NCBI RefSeq assembly: GCF_014650695.1
Contig: NZ_BMVL01000002.1
Coordinates: 424,721 to 488,720 of the forward strand
Direction: 5' to 3'
Length of the DNA: 64,000 nucleotides
Origin: Streptomyces avidinii
Lineage (GTDB): Bacteria; Actinomycetota; Actinomycetes; Streptomycetales; Streptomycetaceae
Shown piece by piece: positions 1-9,014 of this stretch. Numbering within the stretch: position 1 is the first letter of the stretch; the number at the start of each line of letters is the position of its first letter. Position numbers and translations under genes: made by a program. The notes under the pieces were generated by a model, which saw only the letters and a program-made list of their open reading frames with translations, made no database searches and was not told where the DNA came from.

Positions 1-144
1 GAGTGGGAGGCGAGCGCCGCCCGGCGAAACGCGAGCTGACCGGAGGGCCGACTCCCTGGCCGGCCCGGGCCGTCGACCTCATGGAGAAGGGCCTCACCCC
101 TCCCACCGCATCCAGGGCGGCGACGCGTCACGGACGACGGAGAA

Positions 145-235
145 CCTCGCACGCCTTGAGGGTGTGGACGCCGGCTGCCGGTCGTGAAGTCACCCACCAC
201 GCCGACCGGACCCGGCAGGCGGCCGCGGTGACGAA
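145..235 (-). pseudogene. CBM48/isoamylase early-set domain remnant
   Basis: This stretch resembles, nearly base for base, the middle of the intact minus-strand CBM48-like gene at 21796-22071 (compare roughly 21937-22010). It covers the region encoding the GDFNDW-type core of the fold. Small deletions shift the frame, and neither end of the gene is present. I infer a decayed paralogous copy. No other gene is visible in the first 350 bases. Confidence 0.6.
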
Positions 236-358
236 AGCAGCGACGTCTCCCGGCAACTCCGCCCGGTCGACCGCCGCCCGGTCGACCGCCATCTCCTCGC
301 CGCGGGCCCGGGGCGCCGGGGTGTCCCGGGAGGACCGTGTGGGTTTCCCCGTGAGGGG

Positions 359-604
359 TCAGCCGATGCGGACGGTGATCTCGGGCAGGGGTATGTCGGA
401 AAGGTTCAGCCGGAGCCCGGTCAGGGTCAGGTAGGTCTGCGAGTCGGTCAAGGCGGAGGTGGTGGACGGCGCCTGGGTCTTCCCGCGCCCGCTCACCAGC
501 AGGTACCAGCCCCCGCGCTTGTAGCTGCGGGAGGCGTCGGGGCGGTCGCCGTTCGGATTCAACGTCCAGCCCTGGCGCTCCAGGTCGGCGCAGATCGCAT
601 TCAT
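359..604 (-). CDS. Small hypothetical protein, probably the tail of a longer protein
   Basis: An 81-residue reading frame starts at ATG 602-604 (MNAICADLERQGW) and ends PEITVRIG. Its composition looks like a real protein: an aromatic/basic segment (YKRGGWYLLVSGRG) and a Thr/Ser-rich stretch. Immediately upstream lies an unrelated plus-strand fragment, and there is no clear ribosome site. It therefore looks like the C-terminal end of a larger secreted or lipoprotein-type protein whose front has been lost. I do not recognise the family. Confidence 0.4.
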   Translation of the reverse strand: MNAICADLERQGWTLNPNGDRPDASRSYKRGGWYLLVSGRGKTQAPSTTSALTDSQTYLTLTGLRLNLSDIPLPEITVRIG

Positions 605-607
605 CTC

Positions 608-1231
608 CGACTGCGCCCGGCGGTCTTCTCGCGAACAGCCGTCCAGCCCGTCCCGTTCGAGTCGGCGCCGGCCGCGCCGATCGGGCGGCCCTGCGCCTTC
701 TGGCCGCTGCTGCCGTGCTTCGTTCTGAACGCCGCGTCCGTTGCTCTCGCGGCCGCCGCCTTCCAGCGCCTCATCGTCCCCCAGGGCACGCTCATGGTCG
801 CGACCCTGTTCATCATCGGGGGCGGCTCCGCGGCCGGCGGGGTCGGCGGCACCCTCCTGCCCGATTACTGGCAGCACCTCGGCGCCGTCTTCCCGCCCCA
901 GCACGCCATCACCTGGTGCGCAACGGCCCTGTTCACCGTCTGCGCAACGCCGAGTGCCTGGCCGCACAAGCCCACGGCCTTCGACTTCCACGCCGCCGAG
1001 GGCCGCTCCTGGCGCCTCAGCGTCGACGGCGACGGCGCATGCACCACCCGCATCCCCGCGCCCACCGCCGCGACCGGCGAAGACTCGGACGCAGCCGGCG
1101 CCTCCGTCCACGGCACGGCCAGTGAGCTGGTCCTCTACCTGTACGACCGGATCCAGGCCGACTTCTTGCACGTTGACGGAGACGCAGGGCTGCTCGACCT
1201 GCTCCGCGCCTGGGAGCCGGAGGAGAAGTAG
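608..1231 (+). pseudogene. Chimeric remnant: YhgE/Pip-like permease end joined to MDMPI C-terminal domain
   Basis: One open frame joins two unrelated pieces. Roughly 608-935 encodes hydrophobic segments and a GGVGGTLLPDYWQHLG-type stretch, typical of the end of DUF3533/YhgE-Pip ABC-2-like membrane proteins. Roughly 940-1231 encodes a domain with the pattern W-L-x-DG, then GTASELVLYLYDR, then GD-LL-L, typical of the C-terminal domain of mycothiol-dependent maleylpyruvate isomerase (DinB-like) proteins. Neither half is complete and there is no ribosome site. It looks like a deletion fusion of two decayed genes. An internal ATG at 794 could in principle give a 145-residue product. Confidence 0.6.
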
Positions 1232-1578
1232 GACGTAGCGGGGGCTGTTGGCCGCGCCTCGAGCCGCTTTCAGCGTCGCCGTCCGGGCCGCCAGGCTCTG
1301 CCAACTCCCTCGTGATCGGTCTGCGCCGGCTCGGGCACGGTCCCGGGCGGGGCTGGTCTGCTTCTTCAGCAGCATCCGGGCTCGCCACCCCCGTCACCTG
1401 GACATACGCTGTCCGTAGGGCAGGCGACCACGACCATGGGCCGCCCTCATAAAAGCACCGCGTTGCCGATGGCTCAGTCACCATCGTGCTTGCCGGCCGT
1501 GTCGCCTCCTGCAGGACGGTTGACGGTCGTGAACCGCGTCGGCACTCTCCGCTGTTTCCGTGCGACCAGGGAGTCGCA

Positions 1579-2088
1579 ATGAGAAGACTTTCTCGTACAC
1601 GCCGTCGGGCCGTGGCCATTGCGGCAACACTGATGGCCGGAGGAATGGTGTCGGGGGCAGCCTCAACGGCGTCCGCCCCCGTCTCGGCCGGCCTTCCCGC
1701 CCAGGTCAGCCCCGCTGACCAGACGGCCATGGTGAACGACACCAATGCGATACGCCAGACGGAAGGCGCACCGCCCCTCGCCTGGGACGCGGCTCTCGCC
1801 TCCGGCTCGCAGTCATGGGCCGACAATCCCGCTTCCCTCGCCGGTGGAAGCCTCCAGCACGACGAGAGCTTCAACAACGGCGCCGAGAACATGTCGGGGG
1901 CCGGGCCATCCCAGGCTGTGTCGCAATGGGCCGGAGAGAAGGCCGCCTACGACGCGGCTGGCCCGAACTGGAACACGGATGACCCCGGTTACAGGAACTG
2001 GGGCCACTACTGGAACATGGTCCAGACGAACTACACGAAGATGGGGTGCGGTGCTGCAGCCGGCGTGACCGTCTGCCGCTACGCGTGA
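1579..2088 (+). CDS. Secreted CAP-domain (SCP/PR-1) protein
   Basis: This 169-residue protein begins with an Arg-rich n-region, a hydrophobic stretch and an AXA-type cleavage region (about residues 1-37), so it should be exported. The rest is a CAP domain. The four conserved cavity residues of the family are visible as the His of LQHDE, the Glu of GAEN, the Glu of WAGEK and the His of WGHYWNMV. CAP proteins are extracellular; bacterial substrates are usually unknown. ATG 1579 is chosen because it opens the signal peptide; the upstream in-frame extension is not signal-like. It stands alone between two remnants. Confidence 0.88.
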   Translation: MRRLSRTRRRAVAIAATLMAGGMVSGAASTASAPVSAGLPAQVSPADQTAMVNDTNAIRQTEGAPPLAWDAALASGSQSWADNPASLAGGSLQHDESFNNGAENMSGAGPSQAVSQWAGEKAAYDAAGPNWNTDDPGYRNWGHYWNMVQTNYTKMGCGAAAGVTVCRYA

Positions 2089-2124
2089 CCGGACCCACAC
2101 GGGCGGCCACACCGAGCGTGCGGC

Positions 2125-2181
2125 CGTCTGAAGGACGATCAGTGGGAGCTCATCGAGCCGATACTGAGCCCGGGATACTGA
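2125..2181 (+). pseudogene. IS5-family transposase N-terminal scrap
   Basis: The plus strand reads RLKDDQWELIEPILSPGY followed by a stop. This is the conserved start of IS5-family (DDE) transposases, in which the D-x-QW-x-L-IEP-L motif is characteristic. Only about 18 codons remain and no terminal inverted repeat is visible. A longer IS5-type remnant lies at 60798-61290. Confidence 0.7.
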
Positions 2182-2345
2182 CAGTGTAGCGGTGGGAGTT
2201 GGCCGGGGCGGGTGATAGGTGGCGGCGGGCCTGTGACCTCAAGCCGCTACCCATCCCCACTGTCGAACCGCAGCACGGGATGACGATCTGGCACGAGAAG
2301 ACCGCGGGCACCCCTTGGGCACGGCCGAGGAGGCGGAGGGAAGAC

Positions 2346-2386
2346 AGATGCGGCCCCATCAGTTTTCGGCTGGTGGGGCCGCGTCT
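2346..2386 (-). terminator. Stem-loop downstream of the quinoprotein operon
   Basis: A 13-bp stem (2350-2362 with 2370-2382, one G-T pair) encloses a 7-base TTTTCGG loop. Four outer pairs extend it to about 17 bp. It lies 118 bases beyond the last gene of the minus-strand operon ending at 2504, so it is a likely rho-independent-type terminator for it. The rest of 2182-2503 holds no recognisable gene. Confidence 0.65.
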
Positions 2387-2503
2387 CAGGTCGGTGGTTC
2401 GACGGCGACGGCTCGGCGGGCTGCCATCAAGGCGCCGATGACCTGGCCGCCCGCCATGCGCGATGACGAACGAGACGGACGATGCGGCGCCCGACGTTCG
2501 CGG

Positions 2504-3222
2504 CTACTTGTTGTTGAGGCTGGTGTGGTTCCACCAACCCTGGCGCCCGGCCGTGAAGGTGACCTCGCGGGTACCGATCAGGCCTTCGTAGGGCTTGCCC
2601 TTCACCAGAGGGCTCGTCTTGACGACGCCCTTCGGGTCCTTGATGGCCGGGACGGTGACGGCGGCGGCGTGGTCGAGGTCGCTCTGCTCGAAGCCAGCCG
2701 GGTTTGAGGTGGTGATGACCTCGTCCCAGTTCGGCGAGGCGGCGAGCTGGTGGGCGAGGTGGACCTCGGAACCCTCACCGAAGGCGAGGTAGGTGAGGTG
2801 CTCGGGGTAGGCGGTGGCGTCGAGAGGCTTGTAGTGGACGACGTCCTGCTTGCGGCAGGTGGCGTGGTCTCATCGAGGATCTTGGTGAAGGTGCGAGCGC
2901 CGGTGCTGTCCACGGTCACCCGCTCGAGTTCCACCTTCAGCGCGGTACGGGTGCCGTCGACGATCTCCTTCAGGGGCCAGTGGCCCTCGGAGAACAGGGA
3001 GTAGTACACCTGCCGGTCCTCGTGGTTTCCGAGGTCGTTGAGGTACTTCTTCCGCAGGCTGCCGTCCAGGCCGAACTTGGTGATCATCTGGAAGGCGTGG
3101 ACTGCGACGTGGTAGAGCGGGAGATGGTAGGCGAAGATCGTATCGGTGCCGATGAGCAGGAACCTGTGGCCGTGGCGGGGTGCATCGGCGTCGGACGAGG
3201 AGGTGACATCAGTGGTGGTCAT
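2504..3222 (-). pseudogene. Third gene of the LodA-like operon, frameshifted hypothetical
   Basis: Translation from ATG 3222 gives a normal-looking protein (HRFLLIGTDTIFAYHLPLYH early on) up to about 2862. The sensible reading then continues in another frame (CRKQDVVHYKPLDATAYPEH, ending HTSLNNK, stop at 2504). One base appears to be missing in the CGCCACCTGC context. If restored, the product would be about 239 residues. Its ATG overlaps the upstream stop codon by four bases (ATGA), so it was translationally coupled to the LodB-like gene. I do not recognise the family. It may be a pseudogene or a sequencing error; it probably served the same pathway. Confidence 0.65.
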
Positions 3223-4412
3223 GCGGGAACTCCTGTGGGTGGGATCGGGTCGGGTCGGGTGTTCGGCCGGCCGTCGGCGCGATCAGCCGGGCCGGCGGTG
3301 TGGCGGCGGCGCCAGAAGGCGTGCCGTGGCCATCGGTACTCGAGGCCGTAGAAGGTGCGCCTGTTGCGCAGGTGGGCGGCGGTGATCGTGTCCAGTTCGG
3401 TGGCGTAGTGGGTGAGGGCGGTGCGGTCGCCGCCGAGGTGGTCGTGGACCGCCTGGCCGGCCCGCATGCCCGTGTACAGGGCCGTGAGGATGCCCTGCGA
3501 CGACAGCGGATCGAAGGCGGCGGCGGCGTCGCCGGCTGCGACCCACCCATCGCCGTGGACGACATCCAGGCGGACGGTATGGGCGGGCGCGCGCCGCACC
3601 GCGACGGCCGGCCATGGGTGTGCGGACACCCGAGCGCTGGTCTGGCGGGTGCGGGCCACGTCAGTGCGCAGCCCGGTGCCGCCCGTCCGGGGGCCTGGCA
3701 GGTCCGCGTCGGTGTACCGGGCGAGCAGCCGGTGGCCGGCGGGTAGCAGCGCCGTGTACCACCAGCCGTCCGGCGCGGCCTCCACGAGGGTCGAGGCGTC
3801 CGGGGCCGGTGTGGTCGACGGGGGCAGGGTCAGGCAGAGCGCGACCAGCCGGTCGTGGACCACCCGGCGGGCGCCGGCCGCAGTGGCCAGGCTCGCTCGG
3901 CGGCCCGTGGCGTCGACCAGCCAGCGGCAGCGCACGGTGCGGCGCTCGCGGGGGCCGCGCAGCTCCACGGTCCAGGTGCCGTCGCCGGAGCGGCCGGCAG
4001 GGCGGGCCGTGGTGCGTTCGGCCACATCAGTGCCGAGGAGGCGGGCACGTTCGCGCAGCTCCCGGTCGAAGCGGCCTCGGTCCAGGTGCCAGCCGTGGCC
4101 GTGCGGGTCGAGGATGCTGTCCTGCGCGGCGAGGTCGTCCGAGCCCCAGGCGGACAGGTTCGCGTAACAGGGCAGGTGATGCCGCCCGTCGAGCACGTCC
4201 TGCGCGTCGAGGTCGTGGAGAAGGACCCGGGCGGCGGCCGGCAGCGCCTCGCCGACGGGCGGCGGTCCGGTGGCGGCGTCGGCGAGCAGGACGGTGCGGC
4301 CGGCACGGCCCAGTGCCAGGGCGGCGGCGGCGCCGGCCGGACCGCCCCCGGCGACCACCACGTCGTACGCGGGCGCGGCGGACGCCCGGTGGCCGGTGCG
4401 GTCCGCCGTCAC
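3219..4412 (-). CDS. LodB-like FAD-dependent maturation flavoprotein
   Basis: This 397-residue protein has an N-terminal FAD-binding Rossmann motif (VVVAGGGPAGAAAALALGRAG) and the later GDAAAAFDPLSSQGI motif of the GR2/halogenase-like flavoprotein family. In known LodA/LodB and GoxA/GoxB pairs, the flavoprotein is needed to form the cysteine tryptophylquinone cofactor of the oxidase. The position directly behind a LodA-type gene supports that role here. GTG 4412 is chosen because it overlaps the upstream stop by four bases (GTGA); the longer upstream frame is antisense-like sequence inside the oxidase gene. No tryptophan-halogenase role is implied. Confidence 0.85.
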   Translation of the reverse strand: MTADRTGHRASAAPAYDVVVAGGGPAGAAAALALGRAGRTVLLADAATGPPPVGEALPAAARVLLHDLDAQDVLDGRHHLPCYANLSAWGSDDLAAQDSILDPHGHGWHLDRGRFDRELRERARLLGTDVAERTTARPAGRSGDGTWTVELRGPRERRTVRCRWLVDATGRRASLATAAGARRVVHDRLVALCLTLPPSTTPAPDASTLVEAAPDGWWYTALLPAGHRLLARYTDADLPGPRTGGTGLRTDVARTRQTSARVSAHPWPAVAVRRAPAHTVRLDVVHGDGWVAAGDAAAAFDPLSSQGILTALYTGMRAGQAVHDHLGGDRTALTHYATELDTITAAHLRNRRTFYGLEYRWPRHAFWRRRHTAGPADRADGRPNTRPDPIPPTGVPA

Positions 4413-6382
4413 GAAGAACCCTCGTGGCGGCCGGTGCCGTTGGCGGCCTCCTCCCCGAAGGGGTCGAGCTTGTCGATGTAACCGACGGTGATGTTCTCGG
4501 GGGCGAGGCCGACGTCCTCGGCGAGGCGGGACAGCTCCGCGTCGCGGGTGGTGTCGTCGGCGGTCTGCGGTACGTGCAAGGTGACCAGGTTCCGGTCGTC
4601 CGGCACTCCTTCGAGGGAGAAGCCGGGTTCGGACTCGACCTGGAAGCGTGGCGGGTAGTGGTTGTCGCCGACGGTGTAGCGGCGGGTCTCCACGACTCCG
4701 AAGCGGTGCCACTCCGCGGTGGCCTGCTTCAACTGTTCCTCGTAGGTGCCCTTCAGGCCTCGCAGCCAGGAGGCCCGGTTGGCGAACGCCGCGGTGCGCT
4801 CGTCCTCCGAGGGTGTCAGGCCGCCCTCCTTGTTGACGATCCGGAAGTCACGCTCGGTCAGCACGTGGTTGGGCACCCGGGCGGGCCAGAAGGTCGGCAG
4901 GTGGGGGTCGTACCGGGGGCCCAGACCGGCGGTGGACTCGTAGCCCGAGCGACAGCTGGCGGTATCTGTCTGCCAGGGGATGGCCATCCACCGGGTCAGG
5001 CCGCCCGGACCCTGCGCGTGCAGAGGACCGTCGGCGGCCAGCGCGGTCTCGGGAGTGAGCTCCTCGCCATAGTCCGGCTCCGCCTCTCCCTCGGCACGGT
5101 GCAGGATGCGGAACGGTTCGGCGAACATCGTCGCGTGCCGGATCGGCCAGGTCACCTCGCAGCCGGGGTGGAAGGCATCGGCGAGGCAGAAGTCGAGGGC
5201 GGCGCGGTCCAGGAGCCCGGGCTGCTCGGCGAGGGGCGCATCCTCCAAGCGGCGCGGAGCGTCGGGCCCGGAGGTTTCGACGAAGTCGCCCTTGGACCAC
5301 CTGAGCAGCATGTCCATCTGGAGGGCCGACAGGGTCATGTACTGCCGCGGTGACTTGGGGCGGCTGGTCATGCCGTCGCCGTAGAACCACGGCCAGGTCA
5401 TCGGCGCCACTCCGTCCCGCTCGTAGTCGCGCATGGCGGTGTACACCTGGCGGCGCAGCTCGCGGTAGACGGTGCCGGGCTGAGAGAGGCGGCGCTGCAG
5501 TTCGGTGGTGGTGAAGTCCTGCGGGCCGTTGCAGCCGAAGTGGGTGGCGAAGCCCTTGTTGACCCACTGCAGGTTGCTGAAGCGCTCGAGGAGGGGCGCG
5601 ATGTGGTGTTTGAAGGACACCTGGGCGGGCCGGGGCAGTTGGCCCTTGCTGACGAAGACGTCGAGGAGCAGGTCGTAGAGGGTGCGCACGGTCTTGATGT
5701 CCGGTGCGTAGTTGGGCGGGCCCACCACGACCCAGGCGGGCCGGACCTCGATGGGGCGGCCGTCCACGCTGAGGGTGGCGGTGACCGGGCCGTCGGAGAT
5801 GTCGTCGTACCAGCCGTCGTTGTTACCGTACGAGTGCAGTGGCTCGTTGTTCTTCGCGGCGGACCGGCCGGAGCCGCCGAGCACCACGAGCCGGCCCTCG
5901 TGGTCGGTGTGCATCCGGCCCAGCGGGACGGGGATGCCCTGGAACGTGCCGCCGGTGAACTCCACTGTCTGGCCGGTGCCGGCGCGCAGGGTCTTGCGGC
6001 CGGGGTCGATGACGAGGCTGCGGCGGTCGATGCCCTTGTTGCGCCTCGGCGTGCTGTGGCCCCGCGTGTCGGGGATGTCGAGGGCGAGCCTGAACTCGTA
6101 CCAGGCGGCTTTCTGGTTCGCGACGTGGACACCCCACTCGATCGAGGCGTTGTTGTTCGTCAGCTCGCGTACGACGTTGCCGGCGCTGTCGTAGCCGTAG
6201 AGGCGGAAGCGGGCCGCCTGGCGTTTGAAGGCGCCGGTGTCGTCCTTGAGGGAGCCGGCCGGCATCGGATCGGGGTCGAGTGTCTCGGGGCCGTAGTACC
6301 AGCCGTCGTCGCGGGTGCTGTTGCCCACCCGGGCCACTCCGATCGCAGGGTGGATCTTCGCGTAGGCGATGTCGTCACTCAT
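4409..6382 (-). CDS. LodA/GoxA-family CTQ-dependent amino-acid oxidase
   Basis: The 657-residue protein opens with the family's IHPAIGVARVGNS motif (residues 10-22). LodA-type enzymes oxidise amino acids (for example lysine epsilon-oxidase, glycine oxidase), releasing aldehyde or keto acid, ammonia and hydrogen peroxide. The cofactor is cysteine tryptophylquinone built from a Cys and a Trp. The likely pair here is Cys408 (FHPGCEVTWP) and Trp470 (MAIPWQTDTASC), 62 apart, close to the spacing known in LodA. ATG 6382 has a GGAAGGA ribosome site. It is the first gene of a three-gene operon. Substrate cannot be told from sequence. Confidence 0.88.
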   Translation of the reverse strand: MSDDIAYAKIHPAIGVARVGNSTRDDGWYYGPETLDPDPMPAGSLKDDTGAFKRQAARFRLYGYDSAGNVVRELTNNNASIEWGVHVANQKAAWYEFRLALDIPDTRGHSTPRRNKGIDRRSLVIDPGRKTLRAGTGQTVEFTGGTFQGIPVPLGRMHTDHEGRLVVLGGSGRSAAKNNEPLHSYGNNDGWYDDISDGPVTATLSVDGRPIEVRPAWVVVGPPNYAPDIKTVRTLYDLLLDVFVSKGQLPRPAQVSFKHHIAPLLERFSNLQWVNKGFATHFGCNGPQDFTTTELQRRLSQPGTVYRELRRQVYTAMRDYERDGVAPMTWPWFYGDGMTSRPKSPRQYMTLSALQMDMLLRWSKGDFVETSGPDAPRRLEDAPLAEQPGLLDRAALDFCLADAFHPGCEVTWPIRHATMFAEPFRILHRAEGEAEPDYGEELTPETALAADGPLHAQGPGGLTRWMAIPWQTDTASCRSGYESTAGLGPRYDPHLPTFWPARVPNHVLTERDFRIVNKEGGLTPSEDERTAAFANRASWLRGLKGTYEEQLKQATAEWHRFGVVETRRYTVGDNHYPPRFQVESEPGFSLEGVPDDRNLVTLHVPQTADDTTRDAELSRLAEDVGLAPENITVGYIDKLDPFGEEAANGTGRHEGSS

Positions 6383-7592
6383 GGTGGTTGCGGGTTCCTT
6401 CCGGGAGGGTGCAGGTCGCAGGGGCGTCGTGCCACACCGGCGGGCGGCCCGGTGATGGGTGAGGACCGATCGATCCGACGGTGCCCCGAAGCATCGAAAC
6501 TTCGCCAAGTGGTGAGCGAAGAAGCTCTCGGCGGCCTTGACGTCCGCATCCGCCCAGCCGAGCGGCACGGCCTCGACTTCCTTCAAAGGCGTCGCCGGAG
6601 GGGGGCAGCTGGGCGAGGTCTTGGTCGGGTTTGCGCGTGCCGATCGTGCGAATCACGAGCGCACCCAGCCGGACCCCAACACTCGACATCCCACATGCCC
6701 CTTCCGCGGCGTGTTCGTTGACCACGTGGATAGCGGGCAACGGCACCCATTGGCACTGACCGGCCTCCGGTTCACGACCGTGTGGGTGACGCCGTTCACC
6801 GGGGAAACGATCACCCGACCCGCCATCTGGCCAAGCGCACAACCGGGGCGCACGACAACGGCCGAACGCCCCGTCTTGGCATCGCGCAAGGGCTCGGCAA
6901 CGGGGGCCGACCCGTGTCAGCTGCGCCGTCAGCTTGCTGAGCGCAAGCGCAATGACGCGTCCTCGGGCGGCACGGCGGTGTGCCGGGGCTGACCTCCGCC
7001 ATCGGCACGGACGGACCAGCATCGCGTCGCGTCGCCCATGGGCCCGCGGCCAAGGACATGGCGCGGTCGGTGCGAGGGTGCTGACACAGTTCTCGTGCTC
7101 GCCGCGGGCCTCGCGCCGGGCCGGCACCGCCGGGGCACCCGCGGCGCCGTAGAGCGGTTGGCAGCGGGCGAGGTGCCGGTGGCACGCAGCCGGTACAGCG
7201 GTGACGCGCAGGATTAAAGCCCTGGCCGCGCCGTACGGTCACCCGCCGTCGTGGACGCGCAGTGTCATCTGGTCGCGGTGGAGGACTTTCGGGCACGTCG
7301 AGGACGTGCCCGGCGCCACGGACGAGGCGGACAAGATCGAGCTGATGCTCGAGGAACCACAGGATCGCCGCCACTCGCCTCCCCTTCCGTGGGGCGCGGA
7401 CACCGATTCTCCGCACCCGAACGGGTCGCGGCGTCGACTCGGAACGGCTGACGCCGGGGATCTCACCCGCCCGGCGCAAGGGCGGACGGCCCCCGTGGGC
7501 ACCGCCCGCCGACGCGGCGGCCCCGTCGGACGTCCGACGATCCACCGGGCCGGGGCATCCCGGATGACGAAGCACCGAGCGAGTGTCCGGAC
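6383..7592. other. 1.2-kb stretch with no recognisable gene
   Basis: Open frames exist on both strands but none has family features or a convincing start. The first part must hold the promoter of the quinoprotein operon. On the minus strand at about 7255-7375 one frame (AAILWFLEHQLDLVRLVRG) looks protein-like but has no start and runs out quickly. It may be another gene remnant. I see no repeat or RNA structure I can support. Confidence 0.5.
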
Positions 7593-7617
7593 GTGTTCGG
7601 GCGGCAGACCTGGGTAG
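7593..7617 (+). promoter_or_regulatory. Sigma-B-like promoter candidate
   Basis: GTGT (7593-7596), 15 bases, then GGGTAG (7612-7617). This fits the Streptomyces sigma-B-type pattern GNNT-N14-16-GGGTAY except for the final G. It lies 55 bases ahead of the F420-dependent enzyme gene. The same spacing and the same GGGTAG occur at 34492-34516 and 39106-39130. Confidence 0.45.
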
Positions 7618-7671
7618 CCGGGTCTGGGGGGCGACGGAACCGAGCAGCACGGCACGGAACGGAACGAGCAC

Positions 7672-8628
7672 ATGACGTCCTTCGGCTATTTCTTGTCCTG
7701 TGAGGAGTTCACCCCGGCGCAACTGCTGCACCAGGCGCGTCTGGCAGCGGACTCGGGATTCACCCGCTTGGCCATCTCCGACCACTACCACCCGTGGACG
7801 GACGCCCAGGGCAACAGCCCCTTCGTGTGGTCGATGATCGGCGCCCTCTCCCAGACCGTGGACCTGCCCGTCACCACACTCGTCACCTGCCCCACCGTGC
7901 GGCTGCACCCGGCAGTGACCGCCCAGGCGGCAGCCACCTCCAGCGTGCTGCTTGGATGCCGGTTCGCGCTGGGTGTGGGCACCGGTGAAGCCCTCAACGA
8001 GCATGTCCTCGGCGACCGGTGGCCCGCGTTCGACGAGCGGGCGGACATGCTGGAGGAGGCCGTGGAGGTGATGCGGAAGCTGTTCACCGGCGACCGGACC
8101 AGCCACCGGGGCAAGCACTATACGGTCGACAACGCCCGCCTCTACACCGCTCCCCGGGGTCCCCTACCCATCCTGGTCTCGGGCTTCGGCCCCAAAGCGG
8201 CCGAGCTCGCCGGCCGCATCGGGGACGGCTTCGTCACCATGGCCCCGGACGAGGACGCCGTCAGCTCATTCCGCGAGGCCGGCGGCGACGGCAAACGTGT
8301 CGTCGGAGGGCTGAAGGTCTGCTGGGGCCAGAACCGGGAAAATGCAGTCGACACCGTTCACCGCCTGTGGCCGACCGAGCACCTGCCCGGCGAGTTGAAC
8401 CAGATCCTTCCCACGCCTGCCCACTTCGAGCAGGCGACCGAGCTCGTCACCCGACAGCAGGTGTCCGATTCCGTACCGTGCGGCCCTGACGTGGAAGAGC
8501 ACGTCGATGCCGTGCGCACCTACGTGACGGCCGGGTTCGACGAGGTGTACGTCGGACAGGTCGGGCAGGGCCAGGAAGACTTCTTCGCCGCCTACCGCGA
8601 CAAGGTTCTTCCCGCCTTGAACCGCTGA
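7672..8628 (+). CDS. F420-dependent LLM-class oxidoreductase (TIGR03557-type)
   Basis: The 318-residue luciferase-like TIM-barrel protein has the features of F420-dependent glucose-6-phosphate-dehydrogenase-like enzymes: ISDHYHPW near residue 38, the GVGTGEALNEHV motif near residue 105, and VSGFGPKAAELAGRIGDG. These enzymes transfer hydride between an organic substrate and deazaflavin F420 in the cytoplasm. The substrate here is unknown. ATG 7672 has a GGAACGGAACGAG ribosome site. A sigma-B-like promoter candidate precedes it and a hairpin follows, so it appears to be monocistronic and perhaps stress-induced. Confidence 0.9.
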   Translation: MTSFGYFLSCEEFTPAQLLHQARLAADSGFTRLAISDHYHPWTDAQGNSPFVWSMIGALSQTVDLPVTTLVTCPTVRLHPAVTAQAAATSSVLLGCRFALGVGTGEALNEHVLGDRWPAFDERADMLEEAVEVMRKLFTGDRTSHRGKHYTVDNARLYTAPRGPLPILVSGFGPKAAELAGRIGDGFVTMAPDEDAVSSFREAGGDGKRVVGGLKVCWGQNRENAVDTVHRLWPTEHLPGELNQILPTPAHFEQATELVTRQQVSDSVPCGPDVEEHVDAVRTYVTAGFDEVYVGQVGQGQEDFFAAYRDKVLPALNR

Positions 8629-8696
8629 CGCCCTGCGCCGGGAACGGAGCGCGGGACCTCCTGGGGTGGGGCCGCCTCGTTCGAGCCTCGCAAGCG

Positions 8697-8716
8697 GGCC
8701 GGGGCGTACCCCGGCC
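8697..8716 (+). terminator. Short GC hairpin after the F420-dependent gene
   Basis: A perfect 8-bp stem (GGCCGGGG with CCCCGGCC) closes a CGTA loop. It lies between the F420-dependent enzyme gene and the DUF2945 gene and probably ends the upstream transcript. Confidence 0.55.
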
Positions 8717-8765
8717 GGTGCGGGCAGGCGCGGCCCACAGCGACCGAACTCATCGAGAGGCAGAC

Positions 8766-8990
8766 ATGAGCGACGGCAAAGACCTCCGCCGAGGTGACGA
8801 GGTCTCGTGGAGAAGTCATGGCCGGACCGTCCCCGGGAAGGTGAAGAAGAAGATCACGAAGCGGACCCGTGCCGCAGGTCGCACGGTCGACGCCAGGAGG
8901 GAAGAACCCCAGTACGAGGTGGAGAGCCACACGTCAGGGCGATCCGCCGTCCACAGGCCCGAGGCGCTCCGTTGGAAGGGCGGCTCCTGA
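8766..8990 (+). CDS. DUF2945 (HVA1/Tudor-like) small protein
   Basis: This 74-residue basic protein contains the DUF2945 pattern: GDEVSWRSHG near the start, the GKVKKKIT strand, then EPQYEVESHTSGRSAVHRPEAL. The family forms a small Tudor/SH3-like barrel of unknown function. It is common in bacteria next to stress genes. ATG 8766 follows a GAGAGGC ribosome site; the upstream in-frame extension lacks family features. Confidence 0.85.
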   Translation: MSDGKDLRRGDEVSWRSHGRTVPGKVKKKITKRTRAAGRTVDARREEPQYEVESHTSGRSAVHRPEALRWKGGS

Positions 8991-9014
8991 GACCCGCATG
9001 CCGCCGTCCGGCGC

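Noticed and set aside
3219..4412. Tryptophan halogenase
   Set aside because: The flavoprotein fold is shared, but gene context with a LodA-type oxidase and coupled translation favour the LodB role.
3614..5353. 579-codon plus-strand open frame
   Set aside because: It is antisense to the LodA/LodB-like genes. It reflects GC-rich third positions and has no family motifs or ribosome site.
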